This document shows positions 23,505 through 31,566 of a stretch of 33,460 nucleotides of DNA, piece by piece; the stretch's first letter is position 1, and the number at the start of each line of letters is the position of its first letter. This DNA is from JAQUVS01 sp964389735 (lineage in GTDB: Bacteria; Bacillota_I; Bacilli_A; RF39; UBA660). The position numbers and the translations under genes were made by a program. The DNA lies in NCBI GenBank assembly GCA_964389735.1, contig CAYMEJ010000007.1, forward strand, positions 1 through 33,460. The letters are read 5' to 3'. A model generated the notes under the pieces. That model was given only the letters and a program-made list of their open reading frames with translations, ran no database searches and was not told the origin of the DNA.

Positions 23505-24629
23505 GTGAGAGAAATAAAGAAAAACGGCTTCACATTAATTGAACTACTTGCAGTAATAGTAATATTAGGAATAATAATGGTAATTGCAGTACCAGCAGTA
23601 ACAAAATATATTGATAAGTCAAAGAAAGATAGTTTTGTATCAACTGCAAAGATGTATATAGATGCAGCACAAAAAGCAGTATCAGCAGGCGACTATTTAC
23701 CACCAACAACATCAACTGATCAACCATTAAAAATATTAGTTTCAGATTTAAAAATACAAAAAGGTGGACAAACTAGTCCATATGGAAATAAATATAAAAT
23801 AGGATCATATATAATTGTAACTTCAGATAGTGAAGGTAATTTAACTTATAAAATTACTTTAATTGATGAAAAAAATAATGCTATAGCAGAAAAGACATTA
23901 AAGCAATTAAATGATCAAGGTGCAAAAAGTGTTAAGGTAGTAAAAAATATTGCACTACCTAGAGAATACAATGTAGGAGATAAAGTAACACTTAAAGATG
24001 GTGGAGGAAGTTATACAGTAATTGAGTATGCTTCTATAAACGCATTAACATTGAAATTATTATCAGACAATGTAGTAAAAGCTGATCTTTCTGGATATGA
24101 TACATCATGCATAGGAGAAAATATGTATTGTAGTTCAGTAAAATTTGTTGATCCTCCATATGGAAATAATACAATAGATTTAAATTCAATTGATGCTAAT
24201 AATATAGGATATTATATAACTAATTTCCAAACACAACTACGTACAAAATATGATGATGATTCAATAACAGTAGATTTACCAACAGTAGATGAAATATTAA
24301 CATTAGCAGGAATAAATAAAACATTATCACAATTATATACGCAAAAATATGGAACAAATATTTATAAAGATGATGGTATTACTCCTTTAATAGTAGCAGA
24401 TGGCATCAACTTAGGTGATTTAAATGCTAAAAACTTAGATATTATCAATAAAAATCAAACATATTGGTTAAAAGATGCTTATTCATGGACAGAAAATGGA
24501 TCAACAAATAATTGGAGAATATATTTAAGAACATCATACGGTATAGTAATAAATGCTTATTGGTCAAATAAGGACAATGGCCCAGGATTTAGGCCTGTAG
24601 TAACAATACCAGTATCAGAAGTAGAATAA
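23505..24629 (+). CDS. type IV pilin-like protein, tandem copy 2
   Basis: This is a 374-residue paralog of the preceding gene, identical for about the first 277 residues, including the prepilin signal and the GDKVTLKDGGG domain. The last hundred or so residues differ in many positions and by a short insertion (KDDGITPLIVADGINL), then re-align at YWLKDAYSWTENGSTNNWR and GPGFRPVVTI. The GTG start at 23505 is the copy of that in the first gene. The abrupt identity-to-divergence boundary suggests exchange of the C-terminal part by recombination. It ends at a near-perfect palindromic terminator. Confidence 0.85.
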   Translation: MREIKKNGFTLIELLAVIVILGIIMVIAVPAVTKYIDKSKKDSFVSTAKMYIDAAQKAVSAGDYLPPTTSTDQPLKILVSDLKIQKGGQTSPYGNKYKIGSYIIVTSDSEGNLTYKITLIDEKNNAIAEKTLKQLNDQGAKSVKVVKNIALPREYNVGDKVTLKDGGGSYTVIEYASINALTLKLLSDNVVKADLSGYDTSCIGENMYCSSVKFVDPPYGNNTIDLNSIDANNIGYYITNFQTQLRTKYDDDSITVDLPTVDEILTLAGINKTLSQLYTQKYGTNIYKDDGITPLIVADGINLGDLNAKNLDIINKNQTYWLKDAYSWTENGSTNNWRIYLRTSYGIVINAYWSNKDNGPGFRPVVTIPVSEVE

Positions 24630-24633
24630 TGAA

Positions 24634-24660
24634 ATAAAGTAAGATATATCTTACTTTTAT
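24634..24660 (+). terminator. terminator after pilin copy 2
   Basis: The arms AAAGTAAGATA (24636-24646) and TATCTTACTTT (24647-24657) form an uninterrupted palindrome, followed by TATTA. The short central bases form the loop. Confidence 0.8.
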
Positions 24661-24679
24661 TATGCAAAATAATAAATTA

Positions 24680-24708
24680 TTGAAAAAAAATATAGAAAGT
24701 GATATAAT
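24680..24708 (+). promoter_or_regulatory. promoter of the third pilin gene
   Basis: TTGAAA (24680-24685) is 17 bp from TATAAT (24703-24708), which has an extended TGA element. It is unrelated to the duplicated promoter. Confidence 0.75.
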
Positions 24709-24739
24709 ATATATATAATAAATAGAAGGGAAGATACAA

Positions 24740-25699
24740 ATGAAAAATAAAAAGGGATTTACTCTTATTGAATTACTAGCAGTAATAGTAATATTAGGAG
24801 TAATAATGGTAATAGCAGTACCAGCAGTAACTAAATATATTAATCAATCAAGAAAAGATTCTTTTGCATCAAATGCAGAAATGTATATAGATGCTGCACA
24901 AAAAGCAATATCAGCAGGAGAATTAACAGAACCAACAACATCTTTATCAGCACCACTAAAGATATTTTTGAAAGATTTAAAACTTCAAAAAGGTGGTAAA
25001 GAAAGTCCATTTGGAGGAGAATATTACTTAGATTCTAGTTACATTAAAGTAACATCAGATAATCAAGGAAATTTAACTTATAGAATTACAATAAGTGATA
25101 AAAAAGATAATTCTATTATAAATAAAACATTAGAAGAAATAAAAAAACAAGGTAGAAATATAGTTGTTAATAAAAAAGTTGATTTTGCGGCAACTAATAA
25201 AGTATATAATTTAGGAGATAAAGTAACAATAAATGGAAGTGACTTCTATGTAATTGAACAAAGTTCAAAAGATGATAGTTTAGTAACTTTAATTTCTAAT
25301 TTAAATGTAAAAGCAGATGGTAGTTTTGATACAACAGCAAAACAAGCAAACTTTTTATTAAATGATGCTGAAATAACATCTAGATTAGAAAATTGCGCAA
25401 ATAAATTAAATACTGATTTAAATGCTACAAGTATAACAACGAGACTATTAACTTTAGAAGAAGCAATTGATATTATTGGTGGAACATTCAATGGAACTAC
25501 ATATGATAAAACAAAAAACGATTGGTTCTTTGCAGGAGGAGAAAATAGCTGGTTAATAGGAAATAGAACAGATGAATATAATAATGTTTATAGATGGAGA
25601 ACATCTGAATGGGCATGCTTAGCATCTAGTTTACTTACAACAACAGAAGAATTTGGAATTAGACCAGTAATAACTATAGATAAAGAATATATTAAATAA
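24740..25699 (+). CDS. type IV pilin-like protein, third paralog
   Basis: This is a 319-residue diverged paralog. The signal reads KNKKG then FTLIELLAVIVILGVIMVIA, with the same VPAVTKYI continuation. The N-terminal half (MYIDAAQKAISAGEL, LKLQKGGKESPFGGEYY) aligns with the two upstream pilins. A YNLGDKVTINGSDFYVIE segment starts the same C-terminal domain, which ends FGIRPVITI. GAAGGGAAG precedes the ATG. It has its own promoter and a large shared terminator with the convergent gpsA. Confidence 0.85.
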   Translation: MKNKKGFTLIELLAVIVILGVIMVIAVPAVTKYINQSRKDSFASNAEMYIDAAQKAISAGELTEPTTSLSAPLKIFLKDLKLQKGGKESPFGGEYYLDSSYIKVTSDNQGNLTYRITISDKKDNSIINKTLEEIKKQGRNIVVNKKVDFAATNKVYNLGDKVTINGSDFYVIEQSSKDDSLVTLISNLNVKADGSFDTTAKQANFLLNDAEITSRLENCANKLNTDLNATSITTRLLTLEEAIDIIGGTFNGTTYDKTKNDWFFAGGENSWLIGNRTDEYNNVYRWRTSEWACLASSLLTTTEEFGIRPVITIDKEYIK

Positions 25700-25701
25700 T
25701 A

Positions 25702-25747
25702 AAAAAGAACTAATCCTTTTCAATTAGAAAAGTTAATAGTTCTTTTT
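25702..25747. terminator. bidirectional terminator between pilin 3 and gpsA
   Basis: AAAAAGAACTA (25702-25712) pairs with TAGTTCTTTTT (25737-25747); an inner CTTTTC/GAAAAG stem stacks inside. It works on both strands and contains the last codons of the minus-strand gpsA gene. Confidence 0.75.
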
Positions 25748-26687
25748 CGTTTGTATCACTAAAAATTATATTATAAATTAAATCTATTATTGGAATATTT
25801 ACATTTCTATTATTAATTAATTTATAAATAGATTTTAATGTATATAATCCTTCGATAGTATGTGTCTTAATATATTCATCAAGTTCATCTTTAGGAGTAC
25901 CTAAACCAACAAGTCTACCAAATGAGAAGTTTCTACTTTTAGTAGAAGTACAAGTTAATAATAAATCACCAAATCCTGCAAATGATAAAACTGTTCTATC
26001 ATTACCACCAAGTGCTTTAATCAAAGATTTGATATCATGCAATGACTCAGTAATAAACATTGCCTTAGTAGATTCATTAGCACCAAGTCCATCTAATATA
26101 CCAGATGCTATCGCAATTACATTTTTAATAGATCCACATATCTCAGTACCAATAATATCATTAGTACTCCTTAATTTCATATGCGAATTACATAAAGCTT
26201 TCTTTATAACTTTATCAGTATCTTTATTAAGAGTAGCAAGACTTAATCCTATAGGCATACCACTTGCTATATCAACAGCAAAAGAAGGACCTGATATAAC
26301 TGCTATCTTATCAGTTGTTATATGTTTATCAATAACATCTTTTACAAATAAACAAGTATCTTGTTCAATACCTTTTGTTGCAATACATATATGTTGATTT
26401 TCTTTAATGTATTGTTTTAATTCTTTAGAAATATTATCTACAAATGCAGCAGGAACCACTATGATAATTAATTCTTTATCAATAACACATTCCTTCATAT
26501 CAGTAGTAATAGCAATCTCATCAGGAATAATAACTCCTGGCAATACTTTTTTATTTTCATGAGTTGTCTCTAACTCTTTTTTTTCTTCTTCAAATTTAGT
26601 CCACATTGTAATATTACAATTGTTTTCATAACTTGTTAGTGCTAAAGCTAAACCATATGCTCCAGTACCAATAATTCCGATTTTCAT
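25710..26687 (-). CDS. gpsA: NAD(P)-dependent glycerol-3-phosphate dehydrogenase
   Basis: This 325-residue cytosolic enzyme reduces dihydroxyacetone phosphate to sn-glycerol-3-phosphate, the precursor of phospholipids and lipoteichoic acids. The dinucleotide-binding GTGAYG is at 7-12, IATKGIE near 102-108, ISGPSFA at 131-137 and the catalytic Lys188 in CGSIKNVIAIASG. FAGFGDLLLTCTS and the RNFSFGRLVG substrate segment follow. Length and motif order are normal. AGGAAGTG precedes the start and a promoter lies at 26711-26739. It is convergent with the pilin cluster. Confidence 0.95.
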   Translation of the reverse strand: MKIGIIGTGAYGLALALTSYENNCNITMWTKFEEEKKELETTHENKKVLPGVIIPDEIAITTDMKECVIDKELIIIVVPAAFVDNISKELKQYIKENQHICIATKGIEQDTCLFVKDVIDKHITTDKIAVISGPSFAVDIASGMPIGLSLATLNKDTDKVIKKALCNSHMKLRSTNDIIGTEICGSIKNVIAIASGILDGLGANESTKAMFITESLHDIKSLIKALGGNDRTVLSFAGFGDLLLTCTSTKSRNFSFGRLVGLGTPKDELDEYIKTHTIEGLYTLKSIYKLINNRNVNIPIIDLIYNIIFSDTNEKELLTFLIEKD

Positions 26688-26710
26688 CTTTACACTTCCT
26701 TATAAATATA

Positions 26711-26739
26711 ATTTTATCACGATGCAAAACACGTGTAAA
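26711..26739 (-). promoter_or_regulatory. gpsA promoter
   Basis: On the minus strand, TTTACA (26739-26734) is 17 bp from TAAAAT (26716-26711), preceded by an extended TGA. An ACACGTGT palindrome (26729-26736) overlaps the -35 box. Confidence 0.55.
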
Positions 26740-26817
26740 GTTATTGACTATATTTTACAAATATCTTCCTGTTCTTTTGTAAATAAGATATAATATATTA
26801 TGATAAGGAGTGATAAC

Positions 26818-27081
26818 ATGTATTGTGGATATTGTGGTAAAAAATTAAATAAAAATACTAAANNNNNNNNNNNNNNNNNNNNNNNNNNNNNNNNNNNNNN
26901 NNNNNNNNNNNNNNNNNNNNNNNNNNNNNNNNNNNNNNNNNNNNNNNNNNNNNNNNNNNNNNAAGATGAAAGAGGAATATTTAAATATGGATTTATTATT
27001 AAAATAAATAAAAAAGATAAAACACAGGCTTTCATACTAGAAAACTATAGTGATAATTCATATGAATTAGAAAAAAAATAA
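26818..27081 (+). CDS. zinc-ribbon protein interrupted by an assembly gap
   Basis: The N-terminal 15 residues read MYCGYCGKKLNKNTK, a C-x2-C half zinc ribbon of the type found at the start of many membrane or regulatory proteins in Firmicutes. A 100-N gap follows, and then 38 residues (DERGIFKYGFIIKINKKDK onward) to a stop. Both parts share one frame only if the gap length is right, so they may be one small gene or the ends of two. AAGGAGTGAT precedes the ATG. The second half of the ribbon is not visible. Confidence 0.5.
   Translation: MYCGYCGKKLNKNTKXXXXXXXXXXXXXXXXXXXXXXXXXXXXXXXXXXDERGIFKYGFIIKINKKDKTQAFILENYSDNSYELEKK
26863..26962. other. assembly gap of 100 N
   Basis: Exactly 100 unknown bases, the conventional scaffold placeholder. 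The true length and content are unknown. Confidence 0.98.
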
Positions 27082-27100
27082 AGGACATCAGTCCTTTTTA
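27080..27100. terminator. bidirectional terminator
   Basis: AAAGGAC and GTCCTTT pair around ATCA, with A- and T-runs on either side. It serves the zinc-ribbon gene and the convergent minus-strand gene. Confidence 0.75.
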
Positions 27101-27609
27101 ATTTCAAAAAAATTATTATTATCGTCAATCCCTATAGGGAAATTAACTCTTTTATACCAGGTATCATTATCTATATCATTAATAGGTTCTTCTATAAAAG
27201 ATTGTTTCATTAAAACATATACCTGTTTAATTAAAGTATTTTCTATACTTATAGTATTCTCTTTAAAGAAATCAACATCATATTCATTAATATGTAATAA
27301 AGTAATAACATTAATGTTATCTATTACTTCATTATTTAATACTTTGAAATATGAATTAGTTCCTAAAACAAATAAACCCCAATTAGTATCTTCTTCTAAA
27401 TGCTGCATATCATTAGCCTTATTACTAAGAATAATAAATCTAGTATTAAAATTTTTATTAATACCACCAATCTTATATGTCATATCAACAAAACTAGTTT
27501 CTCTAATTATTAAATCTTTCTTATACATATCAATAACTTCTTTATCTAAAGATAAATCTCTAACATAAAGTGCAATGTTATTATAAGTTCTATTAACAAT
27601 TTCTTCCAT
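27088..27609 (-). CDS. hypothetical protein
   Basis: This is a 173-residue soluble protein of unrecognised family, acidic and rich in Asn, Asp and Ile. It has alternating strands (FNTRFIILSNKAND, WGLFVLGTNSYFKVLN) and no signal or membrane segment. GGAGGTATTTT precedes the minus-strand ATG. It is divergent from the HAD gene and convergent with the gap gene, and single-gene. Codon use matches neighbours. Confidence 0.6.
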   Translation of the reverse strand: MEEIVNRTYNNIALYVRDLSLDKEVIDMYKKDLIIRETSFVDMTYKIGGINKNFNTRFIILSNKANDMQHLEEDTNWGLFVLGTNSYFKVLNNEVIDNINVITLLHINEYDVDFFKENTISIENTLIKQVYVLMKQSFIEEPINDIDNDTWYKRVNFPIGIDDNNNFFEIKKD

Positions 27610-27672
27610 AAAATACCTCCAATTTCTTTATTATAACATAAATTTATTATATAATATAAATAGGTGAAGTAA

Positions 27673-28314
27673 ATGATAAAAAAAATAATATTTGATATAG
27701 ATAACACTTTAATTGAATGGAAATATGAATATAATCTAGGTATTGAATATGCTTTAAAAAAATTAAATATTGAATATGATGACAAATTATTAAATGATCT
27801 TATAATTGCACAAAATAACTATGATAATATTCATTCATTATATAATAAAGATGTTATGATTAAATATTTATCAAAAGTAGCAAAAATTGATTTACCAGAT
27901 AATTTTATAGATGAATGGTTTGAATACCTAAAAACATGTGTACCAAAAGAATTAGGAAAAGAAAAAACAGAAACTTTAGAATATCTATGTAATAAATATA
28001 CATTAGCAGTATTAACTAATTGGTTTATAGATTCACAGATTAATAGACTTATTAATTGTAATATAAAACAATACTTTACTGAATTTTATGGAGGAGATGA
28101 TTTCCTCGTAAAACCAAATAAAGAGGCATTTATAAGAGCAATAGGAAAAAACACTATAGAAGAATGTATAATGGTAGGTGATAACTTAGAAAAAGATATT
28201 ATACCAGCATTAAATATAGGAATGAAGGCAATATATGTATCAAAGGAAAAACCAAATAAAAATGATAGATATATAACAATAAAAGATATAAGTGAGTTGA
28301 AAAATATTTTATAA
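27673..28314 (+). CDS. HAD family hydrolase
   Basis: This is a 213-residue phosphatase-like enzyme of the HAD superfamily. Motif I is DIDNT (Asp8, Asp10), motif II is the Thr of LTNWF (115), motif III Lys147 in LVKPNKEAF and motif IV GDNLEKD (169-175). The helical cap between motifs I and II marks subclass I (phosphoglycolate-phosphatase-like). The substrate is unknown. AGGTGAAG precedes the ATG. It is eleven bases before the zinc-ribbon-like gene, and the kinase array follows, so a phosphatase-kinase relationship is possible but unproven. Confidence 0.85.
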   Translation: MIKKIIFDIDNTLIEWKYEYNLGIEYALKKLNIEYDDKLLNDLIIAQNNYDNIHSLYNKDVMIKYLSKVAKIDLPDNFIDEWFEYLKTCVPKELGKEKTETLEYLCNKYTLAVLTNWFIDSQINRLINCNIKQYFTEFYGGDDFLVKPNKEAFIRAIGKNTIEECIMVGDNLEKDIIPALNIGMKAIYVSKEKPNKNDRYITIKDISELKNIL

Positions 28315-28325
28315 GGGGGTCAATT

Positions 28326-29270
28326 ATGAAATATGAATGGCTTAATAAATATAAAAATCTTGAAATAAAAGAACTTAATAATCTAAAAAAAGATATTAAT
28401 TATTATTTAGTAATGCCTAAAAAATATATCAATATATATGAAACAATAAAAGAAAAAGATATAAAAAAATTAAAAGAAGAAGAATTATTAATTATATTAT
28501 TCTATATAGTCAATAATAAAAAGATTAAAGATAATAAATTAATATTAATAATAGAAGAATTGTTAAAAATACCTGATACTAATCTTCCAATATCAGATTA
28601 TACAATAGAAGAAATGTTTGAAGAAATAAAAAATTTAAAAGGAAATAAACCAACAAGCGATAAATTAAGCAATAATAATATAGCAGCATGCTATAACTGC
28701 ATGAACATCTATTATATAGATAAAATTAAATATATTAATAAAAAAGACTTATGTTTATGTCCATATTGTCAAAGTACTCATATATATTTTGATAATGATT
28801 ACATTCCAATGAATTATAATTTTTTACATTTAGCAAGAATGTTCTATATAACTAAATCATTAGGATCAAAATTTAAAGACTTACAAAAAATAATGAAAAA
28901 AACAGTTATAATTGAACAAACAAATAATAATAAAGTGGATATTAATATAAGAGAAGGTAATGATAAAATAATAGATATATCTGAATTAAATAATGAAATA
29001 TTAATTAGAAATGTAAAAAAAATAAATACAATAGAAGAACAAAGAATATCTAAAAGTATATATGAATCCCTAGAATATTCATATAATAATGATTGTTATC
29101 AAATAAGATATTACTTAAATAATATTAATAATTTATTCACAGTGTTACTAAGTATTATGGATTATATTGCGGATAATCCATTCATAAGAAAAATATATAT
29201 AACATGTCAAGAAGAAGAAACTTATAAGGAATGTAATAAGGTTTTTAAATTAATTACAAATTACAAGTAA
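28326..29270 (+). CDS. hypothetical protein with a central zinc-ribbon-like motif
   Basis: This 314-residue soluble protein has a Lys-rich helical N-terminal part, then CYNCMNIYYIDKIKYINKKD and LCLCPYC (about 120-145), two C-x2-C pairs that should bind one zinc ion. A helical segment and a beta-rich tail follow. The CYNC...LCPYC pattern occurs in a group of uncharacterised Firmicutes cytoplasmic proteins. AAGGGGG precedes the ATG. It lies in the operon between the HAD gene and the kinase array, but a separate promoter follows it. Confidence 0.6.
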   Translation: MKYEWLNKYKNLEIKELNNLKKDINYYLVMPKKYINIYETIKEKDIKKLKEEELLIILFYIVNNKKIKDNKLILIIEELLKIPDTNLPISDYTIEEMFEEIKNLKGNKPTSDKLSNNNIAACYNCMNIYYIDKIKYINKKDLCLCPYCQSTHIYFDNDYIPMNYNFLHLARMFYITKSLGSKFKDLQKIMKKTVIIEQTNNNKVDINIREGNDKIIDISELNNEILIRNVKKINTIEEQRISKSIYESLEYSYNNDCYQIRYYLNNINNLFTVLLSIMDYIADNPFIRKIYITCQEEETYKECNKVFKLITNYK

Positions 29271-29301
29271 ATAAGTTTTCCTTTCTTTTTTTTGGGTTTT
29301 G

Positions 29302-29310
29302 TGCTATAAT
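29302..29310 (+). promoter_or_regulatory. extended -10 promoter of the kinase array
   Basis: TGCTATAAT is followed 23 bases later by the first kinase start. A T-rich tract, but no clear hairpin, precedes it. Confidence 0.5.
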
Positions 29311-29333
29311 ATTGAGCAATTGAGGGGTTTTAT

Positions 29334-30077
29334 ATGGATTATTATATTGAAAGTGAAAAAGGAAGAGTTCTTTTTACACCAAGTTACTATAATAAAATAG
29401 GTGAGGGTATAGAAGGAAAAACTTACAAAAATGATGATTTAGCAATAAAAATATTATATGACTATTGCGATTCTCCATGTTTAAATGAATATAATAATAA
29501 AAGAATTGGTAATTTAACAGAACAAGAATGTAAATACCTAATAAATATAAGCGAATCAATGCAACAAATATTGTTACCTTTATCAATTGTAAGGGACAAT
29601 GATGGTATTTATAAAGGATATACAACAAGAAGAATAGATAAACCTAAACATGGTAGAAATATCTTAAATATGCCAAAGATAAAAGTAATTAATAATTTAA
29701 AAATAATTAATGAAGATGTTCTACTATTGGGAGAACATAAAGTAGAATTACATGATATTGGTACTCATAATAGTTTAATAAAAAATAATAAATTATACTT
29801 TATAGATCCTGGATTTTATAAAACATCAAAAGATAGGACAAAAGAAGAAGTACATAAGAATAATGAATATATGATGACTGGATACATAAAAGACTTAATA
29901 ACATATATTTATGAATCATGTGCATATGAAAACAATCCAGAAAAAAGAAAAAAAATAAGACAATTAGAAGCAATACTGAAAGAAGAATACTTTCTTACTA
30001 ATCCTATAACTTTTTTAGAAAAAGAATTAAAATATAATGAAAGCATAAAACATTTAGCAAAAAGATTTTGTAGATAG
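29334..30077 (+). CDS. protein-kinase-fold protein, array member 1
   Basis: This is a 247-residue minimal kinase-like protein. The Gly-rich loop is IGEGIEGKTYK (22-32) and the ATP-binding Lys39 is in LAIKIL. An ILLP motif (79-82) and a hinge-like GYTTRRI follow. The catalytic loop is HDIGTHN with Asp141 and Asn146 at the kinase D-x4-N spacing, and Asp158 in DPG replaces DFG. All catalytic residues for phosphotransfer appear present. It has no membrane segment or sensor domain. Three paralogs follow in the same direction. Substrate unknown. GAGGGG precedes the ATG. Confidence 0.75.
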   Translation: MDYYIESEKGRVLFTPSYYNKIGEGIEGKTYKNDDLAIKILYDYCDSPCLNEYNNKRIGNLTEQECKYLINISESMQQILLPLSIVRDNDGIYKGYTTRRIDKPKHGRNILNMPKIKVINNLKIINEDVLLLGEHKVELHDIGTHNSLIKNNKLYFIDPGFYKTSKDRTKEEVHKNNEYMMTGYIKDLITYIYESCAYENNPEKRKKIRQLEAILKEEYFLTNPITFLEKELKYNESIKHLAKRFCR

Positions 30078-30088
30078 AGGTGATATTC

Positions 30089-30808
30089 ATGCACTATATT
30101 ATAAAGAATAAATGCTATGATCTTATTTTAGAAGATTTAGAGTACCTTGGAGAAGGTGACGAATCTAACGTATATAAGCTAAATGATATGGCTTTAAAAA
30201 TATATAAACCAACCTGTAGAAAAAAACAAATTACAGAAGTAGAATGCAATTATATGAAGGGGATAGAAACAAATAGAATTCTATTACCAACTGGAACAAT
30301 TACAAATATTGATCAAGAAACACTAGGTATAACTACTAATTATATTAGTAATGAAAAAGATAAAGAAGAAATATTAGAAATACCAACATACAAATTAGTA
30401 AGTGAAATGAACCTATTAATTAAAGATGCAGAAGAATTAGGAAAAAGAAATATATCAATTGATGATATAACTATAGACAATACAATATATAATGGGAACT
30501 TATATATTGTAGACCCAGGTTCTTTCATGGTAGATTATAAAAATATTAGAAGAAGATTATCTACTGCAGTTAAAGAAAATATGAATATATATATGATAAG
30601 TGACTACTTCATATATGGATTATTAAAAGATATTGTAAAAAATGAATATGACAATGAAATAGCAGAAGATCTTACTTCTTATATAGCTAAAGATTTTGCA
30701 TATTCATCATCTATTACATGTAGTGATTATTTTTCTAAAAAGTTAAAACCATATGATAATTACAATGAGTTTGTAAAAAAATATATTAAAAAGAGAAATA
30801 ATGAATAA
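30089..30808 (+). CDS. protein-kinase-fold protein, array member 2
   Basis: This is a 239-residue paralog of the preceding protein. The Gly-rich loop is LGEGDESNVYK (20-30), Lys37 is in MALKIY, NRILLP spans 62-67, the catalytic loop is IDDITIDN with Asp126 and Asn131, and Asp142 is in DPG. The ATG at 30089 follows AGAGGTGAT; a GTG at 30080 would lie inside it. It is eleven bases after member 1 and overlaps member 3 by one base, so it is translationally coupled. His is missing before the catalytic Asp, as in most array members. Confidence 0.75.
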   Translation: MHYIIKNKCYDLILEDLEYLGEGDESNVYKLNDMALKIYKPTCRKKQITEVECNYMKGIETNRILLPTGTITNIDQETLGITTNYISNEKDKEEILEIPTYKLVSEMNLLIKDAEELGKRNISIDDITIDNTIYNGNLYIVDPGSFMVDYKNIRRRLSTAVKENMNIYMISDYFIYGLLKDIVKNEYDNEIAEDLTSYIAKDFAYSSSITCSDYFSKKLKPYDNYNEFVKKYIKKRNNE

Positions 30809-31566
30809 TGAAATGTCAAATAATAGATAAAAATAATAATGTAATAGATACAATAGGAATTAACATATATAAATCAACTCTTCTAAAAGAAGAAAAAGCA
30901 GAAAAAATAGGTGAAGGAATGGATACTAATGTGTTTAAAAAAAACAACATAGTATATAAAATCATTAAACCTAATGGTAATATTCATCTTTCTTTATTAA
31001 CTGCAAAATATTTACAACAAATAGAAACAAAAAGAATACTATTACCAGAAAATATAATCATAGATAAAAAAGGCTACTTAATAGGAACAACATCAACATA
31101 TATAAAGAAAAATGGAAAAGTTAATATATTAGATTTAGATAAAGAAAGCTTCATAAAAGAAATACAGTTTCTTGAAAAAGATTTAGACTTATTAACAAGA
31201 AAAAAAGTAGTAGTAAGAGATCTAAATCTTAGTAATTCTGTATATAATGGTAAAAATATATACTTTGTAGATTATGGTGCTTATACTGAAGAAAAAAATA
31301 TATCATTTAAACAATATCCATTAGATATAGTCAATAGAAGGAATCTCTTTTATTCGCTAATAGATGATATATTAATACCAAAAATAACAACAGAGTTATC
31401 ATCAAAAGTATTAGCAAATAATATTTTTCCAAAATACAAATTAGAAAAGGAAACAATATCACATTACCTTTCATCACTTATTGGAGATAATGAAAATTTT
31501 AGAGAATTAATATTAAAGAAAAAACAGGGGATTAATTATGATAGTAAAGGAAGAAAACAAATTTAA
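30808..31566 (+). CDS. protein-kinase-fold protein, array member 3
   Basis: This is a 252-residue paralog. The Gly-rich loop is IGEGMDTNVFK (34-44), Lys51 is in VYKII, KRILLP spans 75-80, the catalytic loop is VRDLNLSN with Asp138 and Asn143 (closest of the four to the eukaryotic HRD-x-x-x-x-N), and Asp155 is in DYG. The start overlaps the previous stop (TAATG), and the end overlaps member 4 by 29 bases. It has a longer N-terminus than the others and no signal peptide. Confidence 0.75.
   Translation: MKCQIIDKNNNVIDTIGINIYKSTLLKEEKAEKIGEGMDTNVFKKNNIVYKIIKPNGNIHLSLLTAKYLQQIETKRILLPENIIIDKKGYLIGTTSTYIKKNGKVNILDLDKESFIKEIQFLEKDLDLLTRKKVVVRDLNLSNSVYNGKNIYFVDYGAYTEEKNISFKQYPLDIVNRRNLFYSLIDDILIPKITTELSSKVLANNIFPKYKLEKETISHYLSSLIGDNENFRELILKKKQGINYDSKGRKQI

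Larger units (their letters stand above)
23402..24336 (+). repeat. direct repeat copy 2
   Basis: This is the second copy of the 935-bp repeat at 22190-23124. Both begin with AGAATAA, and the same heptamer recurs at 24623-24629, at the end of the second unit, consistent with a tandem duplication across a short homology. Confidence 0.9.

Noticed and set aside
23125..24629. Diversity-generating retroelement as the cause of the different pilin C-termini
   Set aside because: The C-termini do look lectin-like, but the differences are not limited to adenine positions, silent changes and an insertion are present, and no reverse transcriptase or template repeat is visible in the window.
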